The notes under the pieces are model-generated. The model was not told the origin of the DNA. It made no database searches and was given only the letters and a program-made list of their open reading frames with translations. A DNA stretch of 64,000 nucleotides from Tricholoma matsutake (lineage: Eukaryota; Basidiomycota; Agaricomycetes; Agaricales; Tricholomataceae), in the NCBI GenBank assembly GCA_026075535.2, contig AP026548.1, positions 5,146,001-5,210,000 on the forward strand. Reading direction: 5' to 3'. Below, in pieces: positions 33,721 to 45,520 of this stretch (positions are counted from its first letter, which is position 1; each line of letters starts with the position of its first letter). Made by a program: the position numbers and the translations under genes.

Positions 33721-36700
33721 CCGTAGTCCACAAAAAATCATTTTGCAGTGTTGTCAGTAGATGAAGTGTACGAATCAAATTCTATTTCATCGACTGATCT
33801 CTCTGTGAATGATGCACAAGTTGTACTAACCCCTCCCTATCCTTGTTCGCATTTTCATAAGTGCCCTAAATGGGAGAAATGACTCCCCAACCACTATGTT
33901 GTAGTGGCAACCCTGAGCCCCCACTCATTCGAGCTCGAAGTATCGCTGCAAACCACTGATACTGGTGCTGTGCACACAACCAAGGTGCTACTTGATTGTG
34001 GCACCACCAGCCTTTTCATCAGTTCCGATTTCATTGTGCAAAATCACCTCGCAACAAAAGCGCTCAGCTGACCCATCCCTGTGTTCAATGTCAATGGCTC
34101 AGCAAACAAAGCAGGCAATATCTCAGAAGTTGTAGAGGTCCTACTACAATTTTGCGGCCACTCTGAACATGCAACATTCGCGGTGACTGGCATCAGCAAG
34201 CAAGATGTTATTCTCGGCCTCACCTGGCTCCACAAGCATAATCCTGAGGTGGACTGGCAGACTAATGAGGTCAAAATGAGTCAATGCCTGAATCACTGCT
34301 GCACCTGTCAGAATGAGACAAATGAAGAGTGCAAAAGCACTTTTGGGAAATCACTAGCATTCATACCTGTCATGCAGGTCCCATGCCTACCCCTGACGTT
34401 GAGATGGAGGACATCCTGGACCTTCCGCAACTGGTGAACAATGATAATGATGATGAAGACCATGACGAACCACCCCTTTTGAGCCAAAACTTGGTCAAAG
34501 AGGGAGATTGCATCTTCATTGCTACCATTCCCTGCGAAGTGGAGTTCATTTGTGCCACATCCAACCTTTCACAATGGCTAGCAGAGGCCTTCCATAAGAA
34601 TGCACAATTAAAGTCCTTTCACAAATCCATCCCTGCACACTTTACAAGTTTGAGGACCTATTCGCAAAGTCTTCATTCAACCGCTTGCCTGACCAAAAGG
34701 TATGGGATCATGCAATCAAACTCATCCCTGGTGCAAAAGCCACTAGCTGCAAGGTCTACGCCCTCACACCCAATGAACAGGCCAAGATGGATGAATTCAT
34801 CCAGGAGAACCTAGCCACTGGCCGCATTTGCCCCTCAAAGTTGCTGATGGCATCCCCCGTCTTCTTTATCAAGAAGGATGGATCCCTCCAGCTTGTACAA
34901 GATTATCGCGCTCTCAATGCCCTCGCGATCAAAAACTGATATCTGCTACCACTGATTTCAGAGCTGGTAAATCAACTACGAGGCACGAAATACTTTACAA
35001 AACTTGATGTGCGATGGGGGTACAACAATGTGCACATGAAAAGGGGTGACAAATGGAAAGCCGCTTTTTGCATGAATTGTGGGTTTTTTGAACCCTTGGT
35101 GATGTTTTTCGGACTCACAAACTCCCTTTCCACATTCCAAACAATGATGAAGGACATTTTTCAGGATCTCATTATGGAAGGAGTGGTCTGTGTCTACCTG
35201 GATGACATCCTCATCTTTACAAAATTGATCGACAAACATCAGCGCACTACGTGCCTTGTCCTGGAGCGCCTTTGTGTGCACAAGTTGTTTCTGCAACATG
35301 ACAAGTGCAAGTTCGAGCAAACAACGATTGAGTACCTTGGACTCATCATATCCAAGGGCAAAATTTGTATGGATCCCATCAAGGTAGCGGGAGTCACTGA
35401 ATGGCCCACCCCCACAACATGCAAGGAGGTACAGTCATTCCTAGGGTTCACAAATTTCTATCGGCGCTTCATCAAAACCTTTTCACATCATGCAAAACCC
35501 CTCTTTGAGCTCACAAAGAAGGAGCGCAAATGGGAATAGGGACCTTCAGAACAAGGCGCCTTTGACAAAATCAAGAATTGGGTCACATCCTCCCCTATTC
35601 TCCGTTTTGCTGATGATGCCAAAGCATTTCACATCGAGGTGGACAGCTTGGACTATGCGACCAGCTCAGTGCTGTCACAGCAATCGGCTAATGATCTCAA
35701 ATGGCACCCTATCGCATTCTACTCAAAATTGCTCAATGCAGTCGAACAAAATTACGAGATCCACAACAAGGAGATGCTAGCAGTGATGAGATCATTAGAG
35801 GAATGGAGGCATTTCCTTGAGGGTGCACAGCACAAGGTAGAGATCTGGACTGACCACAAAAATTTGGAGTACTTCATGACTGCAAAAAAGCTAAATCGCA
35901 GACAAGCTTGCTGGTCGCTCTATCTTTCACAGTTTGACTTCGTCATGCACCACCGTCCTGGAAAGAGTATGGGTAAGTGCGCTGCACTTTCACGATGAGC
36001 TGATCATGCGAACAGCACTGATGATAATCACAACACTACCCTGCTCCACCCCAAATTCTTTGCAATTCATGCACTCAAAGGGGTGACAATCGAAGGAGTG
36101 GAGCAAAATATCTTGCGTAAAGTGCAAAAGGGGGCTCGGGATGGAAAGAGCGAAGATGCAGTGGTACTAGCAATGAAGGAGTTGGATAGGGCCAAGGGCA
36201 AGACATTGCAAAGCTCGGAGTGGACAGAGGAGGATGGATTATGGAGGTTTTGTAATCGCATTTATGTTCTGCTCATACCAGACTTACGATGCAGAATCAC
36301 TGAACAGCATCATGACTCCAAGATTGGTGGACATGTGGGATGCTGGAAAACACTCAAACTCATCTCGCACAATTACTGGTGGCCAAACATGTCACACTTT
36401 GTTGGTCAGTACTGTAAGGCCTGCGATCTTTGTCTTCGCATGAAGGTGCAGAAGTGCTGACCTTTCAGCAAACTACACCCCCTCCCAATCCCCGAAAATT
36501 GCTGGGATGTGGTAAGTGTTGATTTCATCACCAAACTTCCAGACTCCCATGGCTTCGATGCAACAATGGTGGTGGTAGACTCAGTGAGCAAGCGCAGCCA
36601 TTTCATACCCACTCACACCACCGTTATGGTGCTGGGATCAGCACGATTGTACTTGCAGAATGTGTGGAAGCTTCATGGCCTCCCTAAATCAATGCTCTCA

Positions 36701-37605
36701 GATCGGGGACCGCAATTTGTAGTGCAATTCATGCACAAATTGTATCGCTTGTTGGGGATCACCATTTTGGCATCCACAGTGTATCACCCACAGTCTGATG
36801 GGCAGACCGAACAAGTCAATCAGGAGCTCAAGCAGTACATCCACATTTTTGTGAATGAGCGCCAAAATGATTGGGACACTCTGCTCCCTCTGGGCGAATT
36901 CACATACAATAACCATGTCCACTCATCCACCCAGCACTCCCCCTTCTTCGTTGACACTGGCAGACATCCACGGATGGGTTTTGAGCCCAACCAATGACCC
37001 TCAAGGCTTGAGGCAGTCAACAAGTTTGCAGATCAGATGAAGTTGATGTTGGAGGAGGCTTGTGCCGCCCTTGCCAAATCGAAGGATGATATGGTGAGGT
37101 ACTATAACCAACAGCGAATCCCCACACCAATTTTTGCAATCAGTGAAAAGGTCTTCCTGGATGCTTCAGATATCAGCACAACTAGACCCATGAAGAAATT
37201 TGCGCACCGCTTCCTGGGGCTGTACCCAGTCATTCGTCCTGTCGGCTCGCATGCATATTGCCTCCAACTGCCACCATCAATGGCTCAAATACATCCAGTG
37301 TTCCACATTGTCAAGCTCATGCCTGCGCCAACGGACCCAATCGAAGCTCGCCATGCAAAACCACTGCCGCCCCCTGAGATCATAGGAGGAGAGGAGAGGT
37401 ACAAGGTGGATGAGATGGGGGACAGCAGGATGAAGGGTAGGAAGTTGCAGTATCTGGTCAGATGGAGAGGTTATGGGCACAAAGAGAATTCATGGATTCC
37501 AGAGGAGGATCTCAATGCCACAAAACTGATTGCAAACTTCTATAGGGCTCATCTGAGTGCCCCAAAACGTGTTAATGCACTTACCTTTGGACAGATGGGA
37601 TTCTG
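33721..37605 (+). pseudogene. G5 pol (protease to chromodomain)
   Basis: This is the best-preserved pol of the G1/G5/G6 family. Protease has VLLDCGTTSLFI, with Cys for Ser/Thr in the active site. The Cys-rich CLNHCCTCQNETNEEC segment follows. RT carries YLDDILIFT (35009-35539). RNase H has VDSLDYATS, NKEMLAVMRSL and WTDHKNLEYF. Integrase shows GGHVGCWKT, CKACDLC, SVDFITKLP, LSDRGPQF and GQTEQVNQE. The C-terminal chromodomain (YKVDEMGDSRM, LQYLVRWRGYG, ENSWIPEEDL) ends at 37605. Frameshifts near 34330 and stops at several CGA- or TGG-type codons (for example 34067, 34937, 35537, 36458, 36995) break it. The front part (gag) is upstream of G4. Confidence 0.9.
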
Positions 37606-37667
37606 ACCACAATATCCTCACTGATGGAACTTTGTGCATCAGGACACTGTGCCTTAAGGGGGGGTGA

Positions 37668-38303
37668 TGTAAGGGGAACACCTTATGAGCCCTTACAATG
37701 GTTGGTGCACATTTGTGAACATTTCCGCACACCTGCAAACATTCACGCAACAAAGTGCACCTTTTGTGCAATGAGGCACCTTTTTGCACAACGAGGCACC
37801 TTTTGCGCCAACCATCTACAAACATTCTGATATGTCGATCCATCAGCCCCTATTGTACTCTCACCATTCTCACAGTCAATACCCCTGCACAAACCATTGT
37901 CGCAATTTGCAGTTTGCGCCTTTGTGCAAACCAGTTGCGCAATCGTTGTGCCTGCGGAAATGATTGAGGATGTCTTTGCATGCCCATTATCAATCATGGC
38001 CTGATGTGGACACCACTTACTGAGTATGGCCTGATGCAGACACTATCACTGATTGATGGCCATCTCCCCAAATGGGATCATGACCCTGGATCTGAATTAG
38101 TGCTAGGATGGAAGTATTTTAGAATGTTGCATGCCTTCCATATATATACTTCAGCCTTGCACCGGACTCCTTAGAGTTTTCTCTTTGGCTTTCCCTTGCA
38201 AGGTATGGGTCTTTTCCTTGTTCAATAGTTATTGAATCTAATCGTTGGTTTTCCCTTGCAAGTATCGAGTTCTTAGGACTCTGATCATAAGGTTGCCCTT
38301 ACA
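37668..38303 (+). repeat. G5 3' LTR (636 bp)
   Basis: TGTAAGGGGAAC to TTGCCCTTACA, preceded by a polypurine tract CTTAAGGGGGGGTGA. The left part has three units of a GCACCTTTTGYGC type (37755-37815). A TATA box TATATATACT lies at 38141, and the predicted transcript start AGAGTTTTCT at 38173. Two short CCCTTGCAAG boxes occur at about 38194 and 38254. Confidence 0.88.
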
Positions 38304-40037
38304 GGGACACCATGTCATCACTTCCAGTGGCCTGGGCTTCTACTGTTCTGTGCTTTTGAACCCTGAAACGAGATCAACAACCAATGCTGCACCCAGTGAG
38401 AAAACATACTTCTTGTTAGACACATCTTTGTTAGCCTTGGCTTTTTCGGTCCTGACAGTATTCTGCCTAAAAGCCACATGATAAGCTGAAGCAACAGCAG
38501 TGCGAAGTAGCATGCATACTTCGGCCTAGTCTCGCTACAGCCAACATCAGCGAGGCAACAAATCAGGGGAGTTGGGAGGGGGACACACCGCTGATTACCA
38601 AAAACAGGGGGCTGGGTTACAGCACACCCATCACAAAGGGCATGATCAACCAATGCACTACGTGACAATCAAGCTGAATACATCAGGCAACTCAAGCCCA
38701 CACAGGAACATACATTATCAAGATGGCAGGTAAGAGGTCAAAAGCAGGAGACCCGGGAGCAGGAGGAGTATTGCTGCTACACTTGTGCTTTGGGGACACC
38801 ATGATTTTGCTATAAAACAAGTCAGCACTAGACAAATAAACCTAGAGCACTAAAAATATATACACATTGGAGCTGTCACTAAACACAACAGGTGCAGATT
38901 TATGCTTCTTCGAATGGCCAGAGTTCTGAGGGCTGCTATTGGGCAATCAACACGCAAATCTATGACGTGGAAAATGAGTCGTGACATATGCCAGGCCCAT
39001 AGAAGATAGTTGACAAGCAACAAGTCTGCATAACATCATTGTGAGACAACGGAGGCGGATCAAGACCACAAACTCGCTGTTGCAAGTCAATGTCAACACT
39101 GGCATGGGCAATGAGACATTGTGTCATAGAGAAAGCACCATCAACTTACAGGTCAGCCAGAACTGAAGGAACCTTTTTTGAAGAGCTGAAATGCTGATTA
39201 ATACATGGGGGAAAAAAGGAGTGAACAAACACACAACTGAGACTTTGGCATTTGGAGCACAAATGTAGAAAAGAATAAACAGCGACAGCAGAGACAATTT
39301 TTTTTGAGCAACAAGGGCAAGACTGGAGCTCTGAGCACAGAACACCTTTATACAAAAACTCAAGAACCCAAGCAACAGAAACATACAGAAGCAAAAGGCC
39401 AAAGACCAAAAGGAAAAAGAAAAAAAAAAAAATGCGAGCACATGAACAGAGAAGGCAGACAAGTGAGGACACATAAACAGGGAGAGGATGAGCAGACACA
39501 TGACAGATGCCATGCCATATATCAAAAGAACATGTTTCATATCGCTGAAATGGGGCATATGCAAGAGGAACAAACATTGTAGGGAAATCAAACTGAGAAA
39601 ATGACATGAGGAGACACAAATTCATCATAAAACCAAGAAGTGGTCATCAAAGCAGACATGAGGAAGCAGACAAGCAATTGATTGAAGGGCATAGAACAGA
39701 TACTGAGCATGCAGCAATCAAATGGTGACCCGCAGACACCAAAGTGACAGGCAGACTGCTGCAGAATGTAAACAGTAAGTGCAAACCGGATGAGCATCAG
39801 ATAGAGGTAACAAAAGTCATGACTTAGCATGACGCAGTTGCCTGCCCCCTCCTTGCCACACAAAAAGGCTCAGTGACAAAACCATGCAAGCCAAACCAAT
39901 ACTGAGAAAGCACCTGTGTGAACGATGGATCCTGGTGTCCAAAAGCTTATGAAAACAAACAGGATACACACTCAAGCAAATTGCTGTTGAGGCAACAGCA
40001 GACACCAAGCATGAAAGCCTGACAGCTATAGCCAAGG
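38304..40037. other. No gene recognised; purine-rich repetitive-looking DNA
   Basis: The + strand is A/G-rich with many GCAGACA-type words between 39440 and 40010. Minus-strand frames at 39124-39628 are Phe/Cys-rich antisense shadows without a recognisable domain. I see no RNA gene. Confidence 0.5.
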
Positions 40038-40448
40038 TGTTAGGGTGACACCCACTATCTGCTAGCTAAGACTGTGTGGGTTCTCTCTACAAGAAGGGGG
40101 CGGGATCCGCACGCATGATGGGGAAATTGATGGTTTTGATGTGAGGGGTTATTAATAGGTGAGTTTGTTGAGATAGGCCTTTCACACCAAAACGTAGGTG
40201 GAATACCTAAGAGAACACAACTGGGGTCCCCTAGGTGTATATTTTGGGTTTATATACTATGTTACATATATTGTACATTGTTGTTACCAACGCACGCATA
40301 CAGGTGCATACATAGTGATGCGTGCAAAATAATATTCTCACGCTATCAAAGTGTAGCATCATTTGGCGTCATTTGGTGTAATGTAGTGTAATTCGACATA
40401 ATAAAATGAAAATGAAATTTTATTAGGTAATGGGGCTGTTTCCTAACA
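40038..40448 (+). repeat. Solo LTR, TGTTAGGG..CCTAACA family (411 bp)
   Basis: Clean ends TGTTAGGGTGAC and TTTCCTAACA, with flanks CAAGG and CAAGA: a 5-bp target duplication with one change. It matches 21640-22041 over its length. No internal gene. Confidence 0.88.
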
Positions 40449-40748
40449 CAAGATGAGATAAGGGACCTCAGAAAATGCATAAGACACTCACACCAGCAAC
40501 ATAAACCAGGAGGGTACAACATTCTGGGACACTGTCAAGATAGAGCAACTCACAAAGCCTGCATCGTGGAGGATATTAAGATGAGAAAATGATGAGACAG
40601 CTAAGGAAGAAGTCATCTTTATGATTCAAGGTATCATAGAAGCGAAAGACTTACCACCAGTTATGGCTAAGCCAAGGTGCGTCCAGACGATCCCACATAA
40701 CAAACATCACAAACAACCAGGAGGCAAAATGGCAGCCTACCAATACAT

Positions 40749-41336
40749 GTGCCTGCACCAGAGCATAACCCTCACAGGACTGGGAAGCCCCACATTTCCA
40801 GCGCATTATCAGCGGTGAAAACCATATATGATTGTTTTGACCATCAGTTCGAAGAATGCACCCTAGACCCCTGGACAGAATCTGAGGCAGCCGATGGCAT
40901 CCCAGAAAGCATCGATCTATCAAACAGGTACTTCACTCCAGCAACAGAGGCGGGGGGGATGAATGACACACCCTTCCTACCAGGCATTGATCCAAAAGAC
41001 ATCTTGTGGAGCATGGCGCAAGGCAATGGAACACATTCGTTTGTACACACTGAAGACAACCAAGTTCATTACTTTTCAACATGCAGACTCAACAAAGGAG
41101 CCTGAAAGTGCATAAAATCCTCAATCAACCAGTAGATGATGGAAAACCGATCATGTGAATGCACAGATATGAGAACTGCGAGCCACAAATGTTTCAGGCA
41201 GGGGACATTGTACAAGCGCAAGTGTCTTTTGTGGCTATCCCAGTCAAATGGGGGAAGCATAAGCTGCTAAGTCTGCTACCCTCTCTTGCACTCCTGGAAG
41301 GGCAATTTGCAAGTGTAAGCAACTTCGTTCACTACT
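40749..41336 (+). pseudogene. Hypothetical protein remnant
   Basis: I do not recognise the family with certainty. An open frame (40749-41105) contains LSAVKTIYDCFDHQFEEC, MNDTPFLPGIDPKDIL and FVHTEDNQVHYFSTC. After a stop, the frame from about 41168 (CEPQMFQAGDIVQAQVSFVA, then KHKLLSLLPSLALL) looks like its continuation and ends at 41336. The composition is protein-like and unlike the low-complexity frames around it. Its place among repeats suggests part of an old transposon or a captured gene. No function is proposed. Confidence 0.5.
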
Positions 41337-41936
41337 AAAAACAAACAAGATCAGATAAGACATATAGAGCATCCAGGATGACACACTGGAAAAACAAGAG
41401 CTCACACAGAGGGCGACGCTTGCTTCAGTCAAGCAATGGGTAGGATAGTGTGATGGTGATGACTCAAGCAAAAAGAGAGAAAGGATGACAGTAGACAACA
41501 AGGCTGCAGATGACATACGGTAGAGTACAGTAGCAACATAGTTGAAGGGGTGCTTTGAATACATAACCAGTCAAAGCTGCCCATATGAGCCCATATGCAA
41601 GAGAAAAAAAAGCTCACACATTGACAGCCAAACAGGTCCATGCATGTGCAGAACTTGGAAGCAATGTATAACTGAACCGGCTCAGCAATGACTGCAACAA
41701 TAGATTGTGCATGAGAAAATCGAAACACTGAAAACTCCACTCTGAACTCGGATTGGAAAAATCAGCATAATAACCTCGTTCTTAATACTAAGAACTCAGA
41801 ACTAGTTGGTGACACTTAAAAGTATGGGTTATTACAGAGTATGGGTTTTGGCAGTGCTCCATCCCAGGACCATTTTTTGGGTCATATAAGTGCTGTATTG
41901 TGTTTTAAATGACTATATACTGAGTAAATATAATAA
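41337..41936. other. No gene seen
   Basis: AT-rich sequence with two AGTATGGGTTWT words at 41820-41850 and a CAGTGCTCCATCCC word at 41856, which could be a transposon end next to the pogo-like remnant. Confidence 0.35.
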
Positions 41937-42850
41937 TTATGAACAATTTGAGGTGAAATAAGATGTTATTAAAGTTGGTATAAGGGCAACCTAAGCCTCT
42001 AGCAAAGGGAAATCCGAAGTTAAAATTATGCTACATAATACAGGGATTGGGGGCGCACCTAGCAAAGGGAAATCCGAAGATAAAACTCTAAGGATCCCCT
42101 TGCTGATGCCCAGTATATGTGAAGACGACAAAAATCAAATATAACCTAAAAATAGAAAAGGCGGAGATAGGCGGATCAAGGCCGCCGAATGACATCATAC
42201 CAAGGGGTATGTGTCGGAAGGGGTACTCCACCTCTAAATATAAAAGTGTCAACATATACAAACATGATAGCAAGGGAAAATTAGTAATAAAATCCGGAAA
42301 AATCATAGAAAATGAAGAATAGAAGGAAATGAGGTGGGGAAAAATATGGGATGAACATAAAAAATAGGAAAAACACACAGGGCACCCCCCTAGTCCCCTT
42401 ACAGTTGGTTTCATGTCTTGCAATTCCTGCAGGCATACTTGATCGCCAAAGCCTGCAAGAATGGCCTCCAGCTTTCGTGCATGGGGATCATTGAGATCTG
42501 CCACATACCATTGCAGGGTGAGTGATGCTGCTAGAGCATCTCAATGGCTTGGCATGTTGATGATCTCCTCATTGGTATTGTCCCCCCCCATTGATTTCCA
42601 TCATATCCTCTCCCCATCGGCATTCACAAACTGATTCAAAGATTTCTTCATCAGATACATTTGTTGTGAAAATCTCATGCTCAGGCTTGGGGTTGAGTAA
42701 CTCATCAATATCCATCTGATTGGTCCTTGGTAAGACCCCTCTCTTCTCCAGTTCTGCTAACAAGTCAGCAATGTCATTCTCAGCATGGGTGATGAGATCT
42801 GGAGGGGCCAGTGAACTGAGAAGGGAAGTGATGGGAATTGAGGGAGGCAG
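41937..42850 (-). pseudogene. C-terminal part of a pogo-like (DDE_1) transposase, split by a solo LTR
   Basis: The minus-strand frame from 42850 reads ILPPSIPITSLLSSL, LLAELEKRGVLPR, FTTNVSDEEIFESV, then after a stop NEEIINMPSH, LTLQWYVADLNDPHARKLEA and ILAGFGDQVCLQELQDM. After the LTR it ends KPTLITSYFTSNCS-stop at 41937. The DPxARKLEAILAxFG ending followed by STLTSYF-like residues is typical of fungal pogo/jerky-type transposases (family knowledge). The catalytic core is missing and the frame has breaks, so it is dead. Confidence 0.65.
41979..42403 (-). repeat. Solo LTR, TGTAAGGGGACTAGG family (425 bp)
   Basis: On the minus strand TGTAAGGGGACT to TTGCCCTTATA, the same family as the G6 LTR. 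GTTGG flanks both sides (41974-41978 and 42404-42408), a perfect 5-bp target duplication inside the pogo-like remnant. Confidence 0.93.
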
Positions 42851-43242
42851 AATCTGAGATGTGAAAAATAGTTTGATTATATTTTTCAGTGCCCATACTC
42901 ACTATCCTCCCTCCCACTCAGCTGAATGGTACATTATTTAACCAAAATTTTATATAGATAGCTTAGAAAGTTGACAAAGAAGCATCCATATATAGAAATT
43001 TTGTGATCACTCAATGTCCACCTATGGGTTATGGTCCACCAAAAGTATGGGTTATGGGATATGGGAGAGTTTGGTCCATTTGGCAGGGAACTGACTCGGT
43101 AGACATGAGAAAGTATGGGTTATGGGAGGTTATGGGTTATTACAGGTATGGGTTAAGACAGAGGCGACTGTATACAGAAAGAGTGCAATACATTTAGATC
43201 GGTTTAGGCAGATTTAGATAGCTGATCAATTACAGTTTTGCA
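42851..43242. other. No gene; TATGGGTTATGG-rich words at 43010-43165
   Basis: Six to seven words of the type GTATGGGTTATGGG occur irregularly, related to the pair at 41820. They are not a telomere repeat (no TTAGGG periodicity). Confidence 0.4.
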
Positions 43243-43300
43243 AATCGAGGACCAGTGAATTGACAGAATGTATTCGATGCAATTTGATATAACTCAGTTG
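43243..43300 (+). repeat. Direct repeat, left copy, flanking element B
   Basis: ATCGAGGACCAGTGAATTG followed by ACAGAA and a CGATGCAATTTGATATAACT-type stretch recurs in the same direction at 45463-45520 with about ten differences. Confidence 0.8.
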
Positions 43301-43757
43301 TATGACATGTTTTGCAAATTGAGGACTTGTCCAGTTGGGCCATGGCTAAATCCTGGCATGAATGAGTCCTCTAAGATCTACTTATATATATGTGTGCATT
43401 GGTTGTAGGCTTACCTTGGTGCCAGGTGAAGTAAACTAAGCAAATCAAATGTAACTACTACTAAGAGAGATTGTGAAAGAATGACAAAAGAATAACAAAT
43501 ATCTAAAATGTCCAATATTGTCTTGAACATGATATCTTCACAGTAAATACTACCAACAAGTCATCTGTTTCATCTGGAATTAGTTGACTGTTCATGTACA
43601 AAAGGGAGGTAGTGCCTGTGTCTTAACTGGTATTTCCATCAACTAACACTTAGTATTAATGGCCTACATTACAATCACTAGCAAAAAGCATAACAATCCT
43701 CTGAGAATTTCAAAGTGACATTATATTTGAAATTATATACAGTGTAAATAATGAGTA

Positions 43758-43906
43758 TAAAAGGGAGTGAGGGAGAGGGGACTGAGGCATGAAGTGAAAG
43801 GGAGTAAGGGGGAGGGGAGAAAGGAGGGGAGAAAGGAGAGGGGGGAGTATGAGGGGAAGGCAGAGAAGGGAAGAGGGGGGCAGGAGAGGGAGAGGAGGGA
43901 GAAGGG
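43758..43906 (+). repeat. 149-bp almost pure purine tract
   Basis: G and A make up nearly all bases, with repeated GGGGAGAAAGGA words. Such tracts can form triplex DNA. It lies at the 3' side of element B. Confidence 0.85.
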
Positions 43907-43986
43907 CCAAAAAGTTAGTAAAATGAAACACACAAAGAAAGAAGCAAAAAATATCTACAGCCCAAACGATGATGCACATCGTTTGG
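43905..43986 (-). other. Hairpin + intron-like module, copy d (element B)
   Basis: Minus strand: a hairpin with GGCCCAAACGATG / CATCGTTTGGGC arms (43956-43983), then GTAGATATTTTT, a T-rich body and a consensus branch box TTACTAACTTTTT. The acceptor is unclear. Confidence 0.55.
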
Positions 43987-44159
43987 GCCATTTCATCATG
44001 TCATTTCTCGGCATCGTTCCCCTTCCCTGCTCCCATTGGCTCATACACACCAGCCTTGCCCCCTACGAGCAGTTGCTCATAGCAGAGGGGTCTGGTGCCA
44101 TGGGCATCGTCATCTGGGGGTGGTGCTGGGTCACTGTCATCGCCAGTCATCTGTCACAG

Positions 44160-44222
44160 GGACAAAATGAAAATGAAAAAAAAACTTACTTATGGCCCAG
44201 GAGACGTCGAGATCTCCTGGGC
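44160..44222 (-). other. Hairpin + intron-like module, copy e (element B)
   Basis: Minus strand: an inverted pair GGCCCAGGAGATCTC / GACGTCTCCTGGGCC, then GTAAGTTTTT and an acceptor-like TGTGACAG. The stem sequence differs from other copies but both arms changed together. Confidence 0.55.
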
Positions 44223-44994
44223 CTTGTTCCTGCTCCCCTTTGTTTTCCTCTCATCTTGTGTCATCCCTGTGGACCCTGCCTGCCTCACTGTTCCCATTGT
44301 AGTTGTGGTCATGGTTGTCATTATTGTTGTTGTCCCCGCCCCATTCCCAGCAGTCATTTATGGTGGTGGGTCGGGATGCTGCTGTGGTCATGCTTGCAGG
44401 TGCAGTGAGTGTTGTCTTGGCTCTGTTTGTTATTCCCCTCGTAGCCAGTATGCCACCCATGATCCACCCCACGAGCAGTTGCTCATGGGCCTGGAAACAG
44501 ATGGTGTGTTGTTTGGAACCTGGTGCCTTGGGTGGGTAGTGCTGGGGCCTGCAGGGCATTGTTTGGTGTGTTGGTGCCAGTGCCAGTGCCGGGGTCATCA
44601 TTGGGCATCCTGGGGTCGTTGCCTCATCATTGTTGTGGGGTCCTGGGGTTGTTCATCATTGTGGTGGGGCCCTGGTGCTCGTTCCTCGTTGTCATTGGTG
44701 CCTACCATCGTCCATTTGCCCTACCCAACCTGCAAGCAGGTGTTTGCAGTGGTGGGGATGGGTGGTGTTCAGCGTTGTCATGGAACTCTCTTTGAGGGGG
44801 TTTGAGGGGTCAGTGTGACATGGTGCACATATGGGGGTTGCTGGGTGCTTACTGGGTGGGTATCCCCTTCTGGGGTCTCCCGGCATCCCTCTGCACCCTC
44901 CTAGCCCATGTCGACAGCCTCACACCCCATTTGGACAGGGAGGAGGGGGTTAGTCTGGCATCTGGGGTCGTGGTGCATCTCATGTCTGGGTCTG

Positions 44995-45107
44995 TTATCA
45001 CTAGTAGTTTAGATCCCAAAAAATGAACATTTAGTTAGTTGATAAACACGAGCAAAAAAACAAAAACAAAAAACATATCTAGGGCCCAAACGACAGTTGC
45101 ATCCGAA
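44995..45107 (-). other. Hairpin-half + intron-like module, copy f (element B)
   Basis: Minus strand: GTCGTTTGGGCCC, a degraded donor ATGTTTTTT, a T-rich stretch, the branch-like box CAACTAACTAAATG, then GGATCTAAACTACTAG, which resembles the exon-like start in copy g. Confidence 0.5.
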
Positions 45108-45462
45108 ATGACTTGTTTGCAGCCAGCACCGGTTCTTGCTGCTGTGGGAGTGGGGCATGGGAGTGGTGGTGCTGGGTGTAGGTGGAGTAGAGGTGCTTAT
45201 AGACAGAAGTGGTGGTGCTGGCAGACGGAAGTGGTGGACCATGGTACAGGTTGTGTGATCAAGCTGAATGTTCAAAATGAACCGTGAGACTTACTTTCCA
45301 TTTTGATCCAAAATCCGCGTGTCGGAAGAACCCGCTGACGTTGAAGATTGGTAGGGGCTGACTTTCAAAAGAAAGCTTATTTGGCACCGCACTTAAACCT
45401 GTATTTCGATGGCATGTTCGTCGGGTTATAAAGACGAGTCCTCGTACCTCGGACTTGTAACT

Positions 45463-45520
45463 ATCGAGGACCAGTGAATTGACAGAACACAATCGGTGCA
45501 ATTCGATGCAACTCAGCTGT
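45463..45520 (+). repeat. Direct repeat, right copy, flanking element B
   Basis: Second copy of the 58-bp repeat at 43243-43300. The pair encloses about 2.2 kb with element B. Confidence 0.8.

Larger units (their letters stand above)
43700..45250 (-). mobile_element. Element B: non-coding element related to X, A and T
   Basis: The element has the same minus-strand order of parts as the others: a GGT-rich block (45110-45250), module f, a CCATTTGGACAGGGAGG box (44925-44945), a CT-rich block on the + strand with three agcagttgct-type palindromes (44065, 44471, 44731), modules e and d, and then a purine-rich tract. The ends are not defined. Frames at 44095-44805 are low-complexity and rejected as genes. 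Confidence 0.6.

Noticed and set aside
37606..37667. An envelope-like gene after the G5 integrase
   Set aside because: Only about 60 bp lie between the chromodomain stop and the LTR; nothing env-like is seen in G3 or G4 either.
39124..39628. Two overlapping minus-strand frames rich in Phe, Leu and Cys
   Set aside because: Overlap in different frames and reflect the A/G-rich plus strand; no recognisable membrane-protein pattern or start context.
43010..43165. Telomere-like GGGTTATGGG words
   Set aside because: Not periodic and not TTAGGG; they look like diverged copies of a local repeat.
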